Shown piece by piece: positions 10,538 to 19,494 of a DNA stretch of 64,000 nucleotides. Made by a program: the position numbers and the translations under genes. The stretch is from contig NZ_CP025249.1 in NCBI RefSeq assembly GCF_009930875.1, forward strand, positions 1,736,001 to 1,800,000. Reading direction: 5' to 3'. The notes beneath the pieces were generated by a model. That model was given only the letters and a program-made list of their open reading frames with translations, was not told the origin of the DNA and searched no databases. The first letter of the stretch is position 1; every line of letters begins with the position of its first letter. The DNA comes from Actinomyces sp. 432. GTDB taxonomy: Bacteria > Actinomycetota > Actinomycetes > Actinomycetales > Actinomycetaceae.

Positions 10538-10603
10538 ATGACCGCGTTCCGCACCAGCCAGTGGTGGTGGCTCCCCAGTGGGCGAGCCACTCGCGCCGCA
10601 TAG
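10538..10603 (+). CDS. trpL: trp operon leader peptide, 21 residues with three consecutive tryptophans
   Basis: Short reading frame with three adjacent TGG codons at 10562-10570 (peptide core TSQWWWLPSG), ending in TAG at 10601. It lies 88 bases upstream of trpE and overlaps the first arm of an attenuator. When charged tRNA-Trp is scarce, ribosomes would stall on the Trp codons and change the RNA fold downstream. It is too short for ordinary gene callers. The start shows no ribosome-binding site and sits at the predicted transcription start, as for a leaderless gene. Confidence 0.85.
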   Translation: MTAFRTSQWWWLPSGRATRAA

Positions 10604-10644
10604 TAGGCGCCGGATTACAAGAGCTCGCCACCAGGCGGGCTCTT
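10567..10644 (+). promoter_or_regulatory. trp attenuator with three mutually exclusive stems
   Basis: Stem 1:2 pairs 10567-10573 with 10584-10590 (7 bp). Antiterminator 2:3 pairs 10581-10587 with 10623-10629 (7 bp). Stem 3:4 pairs 10619-10629 with 10634-10644 (11 bp, one G-U) around the loop ACCA. The Trp codons overlap arm 1, so a stalled ribosome would free arm 2 to pair with arm 3. No T-run follows arm 4 (the next bases are CGCATACGG), so this is either an actinobacterial terminator without a U tract or a structure that acts on trpE translation. Confidence 0.8.
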
Positions 10645-10691
10645 CGCATACGGGGCGGATCCCACCGGTGGCACCTACAGGAAGGTACCCC

Positions 10692-12377
10692 ATGACACTT
10701 CCCCCACCCGCCGTGCTGACGCGGTCGGTGCGCTACCAGCACGATGGCGGCACCCTGCTGGAGCACCTGGCGCGCCGGAGTCTGATCTCCACCACAGTGG
10801 ACGTCTCCGAGAACCCACGCCCCCTCGACGCCGTCCTGCTGGAATCGGTCGATATTGCCACCAAGGTCTCCCGCACCACGATCGCCGTCCTGGAGGCATC
10901 CTCCCGCCTGACCTGCCAGGGCCACACCGTCGTCGCCGAGGCACTCCCCCAGGCAAGCGCCGACGGCACCGCCGCCCTGGACCGGCTGCGCGCCGCCCTC
11001 CCCGCGTATGTCACCGCCGACACCGGCGCTGCCCTCACCCTGGCCTTCCCTGCCGCCCCCGACGCGGTGGAGGAACGTGAACGGCTCAAGGCCACCTCTA
11101 CCATCGAGCCGCTGCGCGTGCTGGCGGCGACCGCTGTGGACCACCCGCACCTGCCGCTGGAGGCGGGTGTATTCGCCTTCGACTATCTGGCCACCTTCGA
11201 GGCGCTGCCCGAGGTGGCGATGGGCGCGAACACCTGCCCCGACTACCTCTTCTACGACGCCCGCATCATCCTGGTGATCGACCACCCCACCCGCACCGCG
11301 ACACTGGTTGGTGCCTCGGTGGACGCCGCCGACCTGGCCGCCCGCCTGGATGCGCTGGCCGCCGCGGCAGACGCCTTCGCGGATCAGGTGCCCGCCGCCG
11401 ACGCCGCGGACCCCACGCCCGCGGGGCGGGCCGCCGCTGCCGAGCAGCGTCCGCCCTTGCACGCCGTACCCACCCAGTCCGACTCCGACTACGCCGCCGC
11501 GGTGGAGACCATGAAGGAGTCCATCGCCGCCGGGGATGTCTACCAGGTGGTGCCGGCCCGCGGCTTCACCCTGCCCTGCCCGGATGCGCTGGCCGCCTAC
11601 CATGCGCTGCGGCAGTCCAACCCGAGCCCGTACATGTTCTACGTCGGCGCCCCGGACTTCGAGCTGCTGGGGGCCTCCCCGGAGTCTGCGCTGCTGCACT
11701 CGGCCAAGACCGGGCAGGTCGCCATTCGGCCGATCGCCGGCACCCGCCCGCGGGGCCTGGCTCCCGACGGCGCCGTCAACCACGAGCTGGATACGCGCCT
11801 GGAGCTGGAGCTGCGCACTGACGCCAAGGAGGTAGCCGAGCACGTGATGCTGGTGGACCTGGCCCGCAACGACGTCGCCCGGGTGTCTGTCCCCGGCACC
11901 CGCAGAGTCGAGGACCTCCTGCGCGTGGACCGCTACAGCCGGGTCATGCACCTGGTCTCGGAGGTGTCCGGGCAGCTGGCCCCGGACCTGGACGCACTGG
12001 ACGCCTTCCGCGCCTCCATGACCATGGGCACACTCACCGGCGCCCCCAAGCTGCGGGCGGCCGAGCTGATCCGGGACGCCGAGGGGGTACGGCGGGGCAG
12101 CTACGGCGGCTCGGTCGGCTACTTCCGGGGCGACGGCGAGCTGGACACCTGCATCGTCATCCGCTCCGCCTTCGTACGCGAGGGCACCGCGCTGGTGCAG
12201 GCCGGGGCGGGCGTGGTAGCGGACTCGGTTCCCGCCGCCGAGGCGGCCGAGACCGTGCACAAGGCCAGCGCGGTGCTGGCGGCAGTCGCCGCCTCCCAGG
12301 GAGCCGAGCTCGTCATCGACACCGGCGCGGACGACGCTCCGGTCCCTGCGGCCACAGCACCGGAAGCGAGGCACTGA
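10692..12377 (+). CDS. trpE: Anthranilate synthase component I
   Basis: Converts chorismate and glutamine-derived ammonia to anthranilate, the first committed step of tryptophan synthesis, together with TrpG. It has 561 residues. The ATG at 10692 follows AGGAAGG. LLES at residues 49-52 matches the tryptophan feedback-binding motif, so the enzyme is probably inhibited by tryptophan. The chorismate-binding C-terminal half carries IAGTRPRG, DLARNDVARV, MTMGTLTGAPK and GSYGGSVGYF. It is the first structural gene after the attenuator, and trpG starts two bases after its stop. Confidence 0.97.
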   Translation: MTLPPPAVLTRSVRYQHDGGTLLEHLARRSLISTTVDVSENPRPLDAVLLESVDIATKVSRTTIAVLEASSRLTCQGHTVVAEALPQASADGTAALDRLRAALPAYVTADTGAALTLAFPAAPDAVEERERLKATSTIEPLRVLAATAVDHPHLPLEAGVFAFDYLATFEALPEVAMGANTCPDYLFYDARIILVIDHPTRTATLVGASVDAADLAARLDALAAAADAFADQVPAADAADPTPAGRAAAAEQRPPLHAVPTQSDSDYAAAVETMKESIAAGDVYQVVPARGFTLPCPDALAAYHALRQSNPSPYMFYVGAPDFELLGASPESALLHSAKTGQVAIRPIAGTRPRGLAPDGAVNHELDTRLELELRTDAKEVAEHVMLVDLARNDVARVSVPGTRRVEDLLRVDRYSRVMHLVSEVSGQLAPDLDALDAFRASMTMGTLTGAPKLRAAELIRDAEGVRRGSYGGSVGYFRGDGELDTCIVIRSAFVREGTALVQAGAGVVADSVPAAEAAETVHKASAVLAAVAASQGAELVIDTGADDAPVPAATAPEARH

Positions 12378-12378
12378 T

Positions 12379-13014
12379 ATGCACGTGGTCCTGCTCGACA
12401 ACCGCGACTCCTTCGTCTACAACCTGGTGGACCAGTTCGCCTCCCTGGGGGCGAGCATTGAGGTCTACCGCAACACCGCGCCGACGCCCACGGTGCTGGA
12501 GGCGCTCGCGCCCGCCGACGGCGAGTCGCCGCGTCCGGTGCTCTGCCTGTCCCCCGGCCCGGGCCACCCGCGCACCTCGGGCAACCTGATGGAGCTGATC
12601 GGCTCCGCCCTGGACCGCGGTATCCCCACGCTCGGAATCTGCCTCGGGTTCCAAGCGATTGTTGAGGCCTGCGGCGGTGACATCGGGCGAGTCGGCCCCG
12701 TGCACGGGCGCAGCGTGCGCGTGGAGGTGACCGAGGCGGGACGCACCGACCCGGCCTTCCGGGCCCTGCCCGACGGCCGTCTGGACGTTGCCCGCTACCA
12801 CTCACTGGGAACCCGCGCACTGCCGCCGGCGCTGGAACCGCTGGCGGTGACCGGTGCCGGCGACCCGGTCGGCCCCGGCGTAGTAATGGCGGCCCGGCAC
12901 CGCGCCCGGCCCATCGTCGGGCTGCAGTTCCATCCCGAGTCCGTGCTGACGCCGCAGGGTCCTGGAATACTGCACGCGCTCACGACCGACCTCGCCCGGG
13001 CGGCCACTGCCTGA
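12379..13014 (+). CDS. trpG: Anthranilate synthase component II, glutamine amidotransferase
   Basis: Supplies ammonia from glutamine to TrpE. It has 211 residues and is a class I glutamine amidotransferase. The nucleophile Cys88 is in LGICLGFQAI, the oxyanion motif is SPGPGHP, and the His-Glu pair is in LQFHPES. In this genome it is a separate gene, not fused to trpD or trpE. It is tightly linked to trpE and followed by a 53-base gap before trpD. Confidence 0.96.
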   Translation: MHVVLLDNRDSFVYNLVDQFASLGASIEVYRNTAPTPTVLEALAPADGESPRPVLCLSPGPGHPRTSGNLMELIGSALDRGIPTLGICLGFQAIVEACGGDIGRVGPVHGRSVRVEVTEAGRTDPAFRALPDGRLDVARYHSLGTRALPPALEPLAVTGAGDPVGPGVVMAARHRARPIVGLQFHPESVLTPQGPGILHALTTDLARAATA

Positions 13015-13067
13015 ACCCACCACATCCTCGTACTGCGCACATCAACCCCGTCTTCAAGGAGCAGCTC

Positions 13068-14194
13068 ATGAACCCCGCACCCACCGAGAACAACGCGATG
13101 AATACCGCCGTGAATGAAGCCGTGAGTAATGCCGACGCCGCAGACTCCGCGCCCGCCATCGCTCATGCCGAGGACGCCCACCGCTTGCTACGTGAGGTAA
13201 TTCAGGGCAAGCGCCTGACCCAAGACGAGACCGGAATCGTCTTCGCCGCACTCGGTGCCGGCGACCTTTCCGAGGCCGAGACCGCCGCCCTGCTGGCTGC
13301 GCTGCACGCCCGTGGTGAGACCGCCGATGAGGTGGCCGGCGCCGCGAGCGCCTTCCGGGACGCCGCACGTGCCTTCCCCGAGGTCACCTTCCCGCTGGTT
13401 GACGTAGTCGGCACCGGTGGCGACGGCGTGGGCACCATCAACATCTCCACCGGCGCCGGCATCGTGGCGGCATCCATGGGGATCTCCGTGGCCAAGCACG
13501 GCAACCGGGCGGTGTCCTCCAAGACCGGGGCCGCCGACGTCGTAGCCGCCCTGGGCCTGCCCCTGGACGTCACCCCGGAGCAGGCGGTGGAGATCCTGGC
13601 CCGTGACCACTTCACCTTCCTGTTCGCCCAGGCCTACCACCCGGCCATGCGGCACGTCGCCCCGATCCGCAAGGCCCTGGCCACGCCCACGATCTTCAAC
13701 GTGCTGGGCCCCCTGCTCAACCCCGCCCACCTGACCTACCAGCTGATGGGTGTTGCGAACCCTGACATCCTCGACATGATCGCCCAGACCATGGTCAAGC
13801 TGGGTCGCAAGCGGGCCCTGATCGTGCACGGGGCCGGCACCGATGAGATCGCTGTGCACGGCATCACCCAGGTGCGGGAGGCCACCCCGCGCGGGTGAAG
13901 GCCTACGAGGTCACGCCCGAGGAGCTGGGAGTGCGCACCTACGCCCTGGAGGATGTGCTGGGCGGCGAGCCGACGGAGAACGCGGCCCTCCTGCGGGAGG
14001 TGTTCGCCGGCCGGGGCGAGCCGGCCCACCGCGACGCGATCGCCGTCAACGCCGGGGCGCTGCTGTACCTCGCCGGACCCGCCGACAACCTGGCCGATGG
14101 CACGCGCATGGCTCTGGAGCAGCTGGCCAGTGGCCGAGTTGCCGAGCACCTGGACTCCATGACCAAGGCCGCCGCGGAGGATGAGGCCCGATGA
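13068..14194 (+). CDS. trpD: Anthranilate phosphoribosyltransferase (frameshifted near 13885)
   Basis: Transfers phosphoribose from PRPP to anthranilate. The ATG at 13068 follows AAGGAG. The PRPP and magnesium motifs [26 protein letters not shown] and the helical N-terminal domain ([20 protein letters not shown]) are clear. The frame stops at 13898 in the uncorrected sequence. One extra C in the C4 run 13885-13888 joins QVREATPAR to [12 protein letters not shown] and gives a normal-length enzyme of about 375 residues. The corrected stop overlaps the next start as ATGA at 14191-14194. The clean continuation and essential pathway context argue for a sequencing error. Confidence 0.93.
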
Positions 14195-16473
14195 GCGGCG
14201 TCTCCACCCCCGGTGGTGCCCGGCCGGAGCGCCGTCCGGTGGATGAGCGTCTGATCGCCACCGGCACCGTCCTGGATACGATCGTGGCCGCCCGGCGTGA
14301 GCGCCTGCCCGAGCTGCGCGCCCGCTTCGGGCACCTGCGCGCCGAGCAGCTGGAGCCCTCCCGGCGCTCCTTCGCAGATGCGCTGCGCACCCGCACCGGC
14401 GGGCACGCGAGCCCGCGGCCCGCGCTGGTCATGGAGTGCAAGTCCGCCTCACCCTCGCGCGGCACCATCCGCTCCAGCTATGACCCGGCCGCGCTGGCCC
14501 GCGCCTACGCGCCGTGGGCGGCGGCGGTGTCCGTGCTGACCGAGCCGGACCGGTTCAACGGCTCCTTCGAGGACCTGGCCGCCGTGCGCGCGGTGGTGGA
14601 TGTGCCGGTTCTGTGCAAGGACTTCATCGTCGATCCGGTCCAGGTGCTGGCCGCCCGCAGCCTGGGGGCGGACGCGATCCTGCTGATGCTCTCGGTGGTG
14701 CCCGACGACGTCTACGCCGAGCTGGCACAGCTCGCGCACTCGCTGGGCATGGAGGTGCTCACGGAGGTGTCCACCCCGGAGGAGATGCACCGGGCCGCCA
14801 CCCTGGGTGCGCGGGTGATCGGTATCAACAACCGCGACCTGCGCACGCTGGCCACCGACATCTCCCGCACCGAGCAGATGGCGCCGCTGGCGCCGTCGGG
14901 CGTGGTGCTGGTGGGCGAGTCCGGGGTGGAGACCGCCGACGACGTGCGGCGCCTGGCCGGGCAGGTAGATGCCCTGCTGATCGGCTCGACCCTGTCCGCA
15001 GCCCCCGACCCGGGCGTGGTGGCCGAGGTGCTGGCCACCGCCGTGCCCATGCCTGCGAGGGGTGCTGCGCGCCCCGCTGCCGCCGACGCCGCCGAGCCCA
15101 GTGTCGGCGCAACAGACGCGGTCCCGGCGCGCCGGGAGCACGCCGACCACACGCACCCGCGGTTGAGTGCCTACTTCGGCCCCTATGGCGGCCAGTACGT
15201 GCCCGAGCTGCTGATCCCCGCCCTGGACCAGCTCGAGGACGCCTTCATCGACGCCCAGTCGGACCCGTCCTTCGCCGCCGAACTGGACGAGCTCATGCGC
15301 CGCTACCTGGGGCGCCCCACCCCGGTCACGGAGCTGCGCAACCTGCCCCGGGAGGGCAACGCCCGCATCTTCCTCAAGCGGGAGGACCTGGTGCACGGCG
15401 GCGCCCACAAGGGCAACCAGGTGCTGGGGCAGGCACTGCTGGCCAAGCGCATGGGCAAGACCCGCATCATCGCCGAGACGGGCGCCGGCCAGCACGGCAC
15501 CGCCACCGCCATGGTGTGCGCACTGCTCGGCCTGGACTGCACCATCTACATGGGTGCCACCGACGTGGTGCGGCAGGCCGCCAATGTGGAGCGCATGGAG
15601 CTGATGGGGGCGCGGGTGGTGCCCGTGGCCAGTGGCGCCGGCACCCTGAAGGACGCCGTCAACGAGGCCCTGCGCGACTGGACCGCCTCCTTCGCCACCA
15701 CCCACTACCTGCTGGGCACGGCCGCCGGGGCACATCCCTTCCCCACGATCGTGCACGAGTACCACCGCTGCATCTCCCTTGAGGCACGCGCCCAGATCCT
15801 GGCCCTGACCGGGCGGCTGCCCGATCAGGTGATCGCCTGCGTGGGCGGCGGCTCGAACGCGATCGGCATGTTCTCCGAGTTCATCGACGACGTCGGCGTC
15901 GGCCTGGTCGGGGTGGAGCCCGCCGGCGAGGGGCTGGACACGCCCCGCAACGGCGCCCCCATCAACAATGGCACCACCGGCATTCTGCACGGCGCCCGCA
16001 GCTACCTGATGCGCACGCCAGAGGGCCAGGTGGAGGAGTCCTTCTCCGTGTCGGCGGGGCTGGACTACCCCGGCGTCGGTCCCGAGCACGCCTGGCTGGC
16101 CGACTCCGGGCGCGCCCGGTACGTGGCGGTCACCGACGACGAGGCGGTGGAGGCCTTCCGCCTGCTGAGCCGCTGGGAGGGCATCGTCCCGGCCCTGGAG
16201 TCCGCCCACGCGCTCGCCCAGGCGCTGAAGATCGCCCGCGAGACGCCCGCCGACGCCCCCACGCCGCACCTGCTGGTGTGCCTGTCCGGCCGCGGGGACA
16301 AGGACCTGGAGCAGGTGCGCATGCGCCTGGGCGGCACCTTCTCCGAGGACTCCGCCGTGGCCCGGGCCGCCGCCATGGTCGAGGAAATGGGCAAGCGCAC
16401 CGAGTACCTGTCGCTGGCGCGCGCCGGGGCGGCCGCCTCGTCCGTGCCGGGCCACGCGCAAGAGGAGGCCTGA
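14191..16473 (+). CDS. trpCB: Fused indole-3-glycerol-phosphate synthase / tryptophan synthase beta chain (TrpC-TrpB)
   Basis: A single 760-residue frame carries two enzymes. Residues about 1-275 are TrpC, with all catalytic motifs: [18 protein letters not shown] (general acid Lys), LTEVSTPEE (general base Glu), GINNRDL and VGESGVE. A linker of about 50 residues rich in Ala and Pro follows. From about residue 323 comes a complete Trp[22 protein letters not shown] Lys407 in [42 protein letters not shown] and CLSGRGDKD. The TrpC half resembles that of proteobacterial TrpC-TrpF fusions, but TrpB replaces TrpF. There is no ribosome-binding site inside the linker. No trpF is seen anywhere in the operon. 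The fusion could let indole precursors pass between active sites, which is an inference. Confidence 0.92.
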   Translation: MSGVSTPGGARPERRPVDERLIATGTVLDTIVAARRERLPELRARFGHLRAEQLEPSRRSFADALRTRTGGHASPRPALVMECKSASPSRGTIRSSYDPAALARAYAPWAAAVSVLTEPDRFNGSFEDLAAVRAVVDVPVLCKDFIVDPVQVLAARSLGADAILLMLSVVPDDVYAELAQLAHSLGMEVLTEVSTPEEMHRAATLGARVIGINNRDLRTLATDISRTEQMAPLAPSGVVLVGESGVETADDVRRLAGQVDALLIGSTLSAAPDPGVVAEVLATAVPMPARGAARPAAADAAEPSVGATDAVPARREHADHTHPRLSAYFGPYGGQYVPELLIPALDQLEDAFIDAQSDPSFAAELDELMRRYLGRPTPVTELRNLPREGNARIFLKREDLVHGGAHKGNQVLGQALLAKRMGKTRIIAETGAGQHGTATAMVCALLGLDCTIYMGATDVVRQAANVERMELMGARVVPVASGAGTLKDAVNEALRDWTASFATTHYLLGTAAGAHPFPTIVHEYHRCISLEARAQILALTGRLPDQVIACVGGGSNAIGMFSEFIDDVGVGLVGVEPAGEGLDTPRNGAPINNGTTGILHGARSYLMRTPEGQVEESFSVSAGLDYPGVGPEHAWLADSGRARYVAVTDDEAVEAFRLLSRWEGIVPALESAHALAQALKIARETPADAPTPHLLVCLSGRGDKDLEQVRMRLGGTFSEDSAVARAAAMVEEMGKRTEYLSLARAGAAASSVPGHAQEEA

Positions 16474-16474
16474 G

Positions 16475-17350
16475 ATGAGCCGCTACCCCGCCATGTTCTC
16501 CCGCCTGGCAGACGCCGACGCGGGCGCCTTCGTGCCCTTCGTCATGGTCGGCGACCCCACCCCGGCCGCGTCCGAGGCCATTATCGAGGCGCTCATCGCC
16601 GGCGGTGCGGACGCCCTGGAGCTGGGCACGCCCTTCTCCGACCCGGTGGCCGACGGGCCGACGATCCAGCGCGCGCACCTGCGGGCACTGGAGGCCGGAG
16701 CGGGCCTGGCCGACTGCCTGGAGGTGGTGGCGCGGGTGCGCGTGCGCCACCCTCAGCTGCCTATCGGCATGCTCATCTACGGCAATGTGCCCTTCGCGGT
16801 CGGCCTGGAGGAGTTCTACGCCCGCTGCGCCGCCGCCGGGGTCGACTCGGTGCTGCTGCCGGACGTGCCCGTGCGCGAGTCCGCGGAGTTCTCCGCCGCC
16901 GCGGCGGCCGCCGGGATCGACGCCGTCTACATCGCCCCGCCGTCGGCAACTGCCCAGACCCTCGACGCGGTGGCCAGGGCCTCCCGCGGCTATGTGTACG
17001 CGGTCTCCCGGGCCGGAGTGACCGGCACCGAACGCGCCTCCTCAACCGTGGGACTGGCGCAGTCGGTGGCGCGGCTGCGCCAGGATGCGGCCGCGCCGGT
17101 GATGCTGGGCTTCGGCATCTCCGGCCCCGAGCAGGTGGCCGAGGCGATCGCCGCGGGCGCGGACGGGGCGATCTCCGGCTCGGCCGTGGTCAAGCTCGTG
17201 GAGGCGCATACCCCGGCCCTGGCGGCGGCTGCGCGCACCGCTGGTGAGGACTCGCCCGAGTACGCCGCCGCAGTTGCGGCCCTGCAGGCCGAGCTGCGCG
17301 ACTTCGTCGCCACCATGAAGGCCGCCACCCACCGAGACCGGCACCAGTAA
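16475..17350 (+). CDS. trpA: Tryptophan synthase alpha chain
   Basis: Cleaves indole-3-glycerol phosphate to indole and glyceraldehyde phosphate, and works in complex with TrpB. It has 291 residues and a TIM-barrel fold. The catalytic Glu and Asp lie in ELGTPFSDPVADGP, and the phosphate-binding GISGPEQ and GAISGSA loops are present. It starts two bases after the trpCB stop, so it closes the operon by coupled translation. Its last codons run into the first unit of a 23-bp tandem repeat. Confidence 0.96.
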   Translation: MSRYPAMFSRLADADAGAFVPFVMVGDPTPAASEAIIEALIAGGADALELGTPFSDPVADGPTIQRAHLRALEAGAGLADCLEVVARVRVRHPQLPIGMLIYGNVPFAVGLEEFYARCAAAGVDSVLLPDVPVRESAEFSAAAAAAGIDAVYIAPPSATAQTLDAVARASRGYVYAVSRAGVTGTERASSTVGLAQSVARLRQDAAAPVMLGFGISGPEQVAEAIAAGADGAISGSAVVKLVEAHTPALAAAARTAGEDSPEYAAAVAALQAELRDFVATMKAATHRDRHQ

Positions 17351-17423
17351 CACGCCGAAACCGGCACTCGTTACATACCGAGACCGGCACTCGTTACATA
17401 CCGAGACCGGCACTTGTTACGTG
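17332..17423 (+). repeat. Four tandem copies of a 23-bp unit spanning the end of trpA
   Basis: Units at 17332-17354, 17355-17377, 17378-17400 and 17401-17423 share the core CCGAGACCGGCACTCGTTAC. The middle two differ at one base, and the outer two are more diverged. The first encodes the last residues of TrpA and its stop. A partial fifth unit starts at 17424. Its function is unknown; it is not an obvious hairpin terminator. Confidence 0.9.
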
Positions 17424-17736
17424 CCGAGAATCACCGTAGTTCGCCATGCGGACAGGTCTGGATAGTCCCCTCCGCCCTGCCCTATTGTCCAAAGCGTGTT
17501 CAGTCCTCTCCCGCTCCGTTCGGTCGTCGGCACCGCCGTCGACCGCTTCGGCGCGGCCGAGATGTGTATGTGTCGCGGTATCCGCATCACCGCTGCCGAC
17601 TGACACGCCCTTCCCTTGACACGAGCTGCGTCGGCAGGTGCCTGCCGACGACTCCTGATGTGTTTGTCCCTCTTACGGGCCCCATTTGTCGGGGCAGGCC
17701 CTGGCGTGTACGCAGCAGTACCCGAAAGGTCTGCCC
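17424..17736. other. Intergenic region between trpA and the YeiH genes, with a palindrome
   Basis: No credible gene is seen in these 313 bases. The region holds a perfect inverted repeat, GTCGGCAGG-TG-CCTGCCGAC (17630-17649), and another copy of its half-site CTGCCGAC at 17593-17600. A TTGACA lies at 17616-17621, but I see no good -10 box at the right distance. It is a candidate regulator-binding region for the exporter genes downstream. Confidence 0.4.
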
Positions 17737-17937
17737 ATGCCCCCTGCCAGCCACACGTACCGTAGTACCAAGGCCGCAGACGGTCACGTCGACGTCCCAC
17801 CCGCCACCGTCATCCCGCCCGACGGCGACGGAAAGTTCTCCCTGAGCGAGGACTGGCTCGCCACGATCACCGGACTCGCCCTGCTCGGCCTGGCCCTGCT
17901 CGGCATCATTCCGGACATCTCGGGGTGGTTGGGATGA
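17737..17937 (+). CDS. Small single-span membrane protein, probably the N-terminal part of the YeiH-type exporter
   Basis: A frame of 66 residues from the ATG at 17737, with AAAGG upstream. A polar N-terminus is followed by FSLSEDWLATITGLALLGLA, one membrane segment and a short tail. Longer members of the YeiH/UPF0324 family begin with this kind of SEDW-plus-helix segment. Its TGA overlaps the next ATG as ATGA (17934-17937). Two readings are possible. It may be a true small subunit translationally coupled to the transporter. Alternatively, one gene may be split by a missing G in TTGGGATG (around 17930-17933), in line with the other single-base errors in the window. Confidence 0.65.
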   Translation: MPPASHTYRSTKAADGHVDVPPATVIPPDGDGKFSLSEDWLATITGLALLGLALLGIIPDISGWLG

Positions 17938-19124
17938 CTGCTGCCGGCCGCATCAGCACTCCCGCCAACACCGTCCCCGACGCCGAGCGCAGCCCCAGCA
18001 CTCGCCAGGAGACCGCCGCCCCGGGCTGGACCCTGCTCGGACTCGTCATCGTCGTCGGCCTGGCCGCCGCCGTCGACTACCTGGACAGCCACGTCCCCGT
18101 CTGGAGCGAGGGCACCTGGTTCGGCGCGATCGCCGGAACGATCGAGTTTCCCGTATACGCCATCGCCCTGGGCTTCGCCGCCAATGCCCTTCTGTCGACG
18201 CTCGGCGTCATCGACCGTCTCTCGGCGGCGTTCCGCACCGAGTTCTTCATCAAGACAGGCCTGGTACTCCTGGGGTCCACCGTCAATATCAACGTGATCG
18301 CCTCGGCGGCGGCGCCGGCGATCATTCAGACCCTGCTCATGATCTCGACGGTCTTCCTGTTCACCTGGTGGATCGCCGGCCTGCTGCGCGTGGAGCCGCA
18401 CCTGAAGGCGCTGCTCGCCACCGCCCTGTCGGTCTGCGGGGTCTCGGCCGCCGTGGCGGCGGCGGGAGCCGTCAACGCCAAGCGGGAGCAGCTCGCCTAC
18501 ACGGCCGGACTGGTTGTGGTCTTCGCCCTGCCGAGCATCTTCCTGCTGCCCTGGCTCGCCGCCCTGATGGGGCTGTCTGCGCCGGTTGCGGGCGCCTGGA
18601 TCGGCGGAAACATCGACACCACCGCGGCCGTGACCGCCGCCGGTGCCGTCGCGGGTGAGGACGTGCTCGAGTTCGCCGCGATTGTGAAGATGACGCAGAA
18701 CGCCTTGATCGGCTTCGTAGCCGTGGGCCTGTCCCTCTGGTTCACCCTGCGCGTGGACCGCGGCACCGACGGCACCGCCGCGTCCCGTCCCGGTTGGCAC
18801 GAGGTCTGGCAGCGCTTCCCGAAGTTCGTCCTCGGCTTCATCGCCGCGTCGGTGCTGGTCTCCGCCATCGCCGCCGCTGCGCCCGGCCTGGTCGCGGACG
18901 ATACCAGTTGGTTGAGCACTGGCCTAGCCTCCGCCAAGGCGCTGCAGACCCTGTTCTTCACCCTGGCCTTCGTATCAATCGGCCTGGAGTTCCGTGCTGG
19001 CGCCCTGCGGGAGGCCGGCTGGAAGCCCGTGCTGGTGTTCCTCGCCGGCACGCTCTGCAACCTGGTGGCAGGCCTGCTCTACGCCCAGGCCCTGTTCGGC
19101 TGGGTCTTCGGCGGACTGTTCTAG
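17934..19124 (+). CDS. YeiH / UPF0324 family putative sulfate or anion exporter
   Basis: Polytopic inner-membrane transporter of about 396 residues with some ten hydrophobic segments. Family-type stretches include FFIKTGLVLLGSTVN, SVCGVSAAVAAAGAV, GAWIGGNIDTTAAVTAAGAV, VKMTQNALIGF and the C-terminal FTLAFVSIGLEF. The family is usually annotated as putative sulfate exporters; no substrate is proven here. The ATG at 17934 overlaps the stop of the preceding small frame. A two-part hairpin terminator follows the stop. Confidence 0.85.
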   Translation: MTAAGRISTPANTVPDAERSPSTRQETAAPGWTLLGLVIVVGLAAAVDYLDSHVPVWSEGTWFGAIAGTIEFPVYAIALGFAANALLSTLGVIDRLSAAFRTEFFIKTGLVLLGSTVNINVIASAAAPAIIQTLLMISTVFLFTWWIAGLLRVEPHLKALLATALSVCGVSAAVAAAGAVNAKREQLAYTAGLVVVFALPSIFLLPWLAALMGLSAPVAGAWIGGNIDTTAAVTAAGAVAGEDVLEFAAIVKMTQNALIGFVAVGLSLWFTLRVDRGTDGTAASRPGWHEVWQRFPKFVLGFIAASVLVSAIAAAAPGLVADDTSWLSTGLASAKALQTLFFTLAFVSIGLEFRAGALREAGWKPVLVFLAGTLCNLVAGLLYAQALFGWVFGGLF

Positions 19125-19129
19125 CGGTT

Positions 19130-19179
19130 CCGGTCGGGGTAGGCGGTGTACCTTCCCCCGCACCGCCGACGCCGACCGG
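19130..19179 (+). terminator. Hairpin terminator after the YeiH gene
   Basis: Outer arms 19130-19137 and 19172-19179 (8 bp) enclose inner arms 19142-19148 and 19161-19167 (7 bp). It starts six bases after the stop codon and has no T tract. Confidence 0.7.
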
Positions 19180-19494
19180 GACCAGGCCGCGTCCCCGATC
19201 CGGACGGTTCCGGTTGGCTATGGCGCGGGCTCGGTACACACGACCGGCAGCATTAGAGAACCCGCCACAGATAAACACAAGTCATTCACCAACCTAAACA
19301 GAAAGGCGCCCCATGTTACTAGGCCTAGCATGAGATTGCCAACACGGGCAAGCTCACAGCAGACGCACCCGCCAAGCATATGCCAAGCACATATACCGCA
19401 CACCGCCTAGCAGCCGGAACATCCGCACACAAACTGCACCCAGGGCCCCAAAGCTCCCACTAATCCCAACGAACACTTCGGGCTGCGCAGCATA
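19180..19494. other. Intergenic, less GC-rich stretch without a recognisable gene
   Basis: About 315 bases in which base composition shifts towards A and T, continuing into the hypothetical gene that follows. I find no credible coding frame, RNA gene or repeat. It may mark the edge of acquired DNA. Confidence 0.4.

Noticed and set aside
10619..10644. Classical rho-independent terminator with U-run
   Set aside because: The stem is strong but no T-run follows. I list it as an attenuator arm and leave the mechanism open.
13895..14194. Separate short gene after trpD
   Set aside because: It is the C-terminal part of TrpD in a shifted frame; a single missing base explains it.
17332..17423. CRISPR array
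   Set aside because: The 23-bp units are directly adjacent without spacers, and no cas genes are near.
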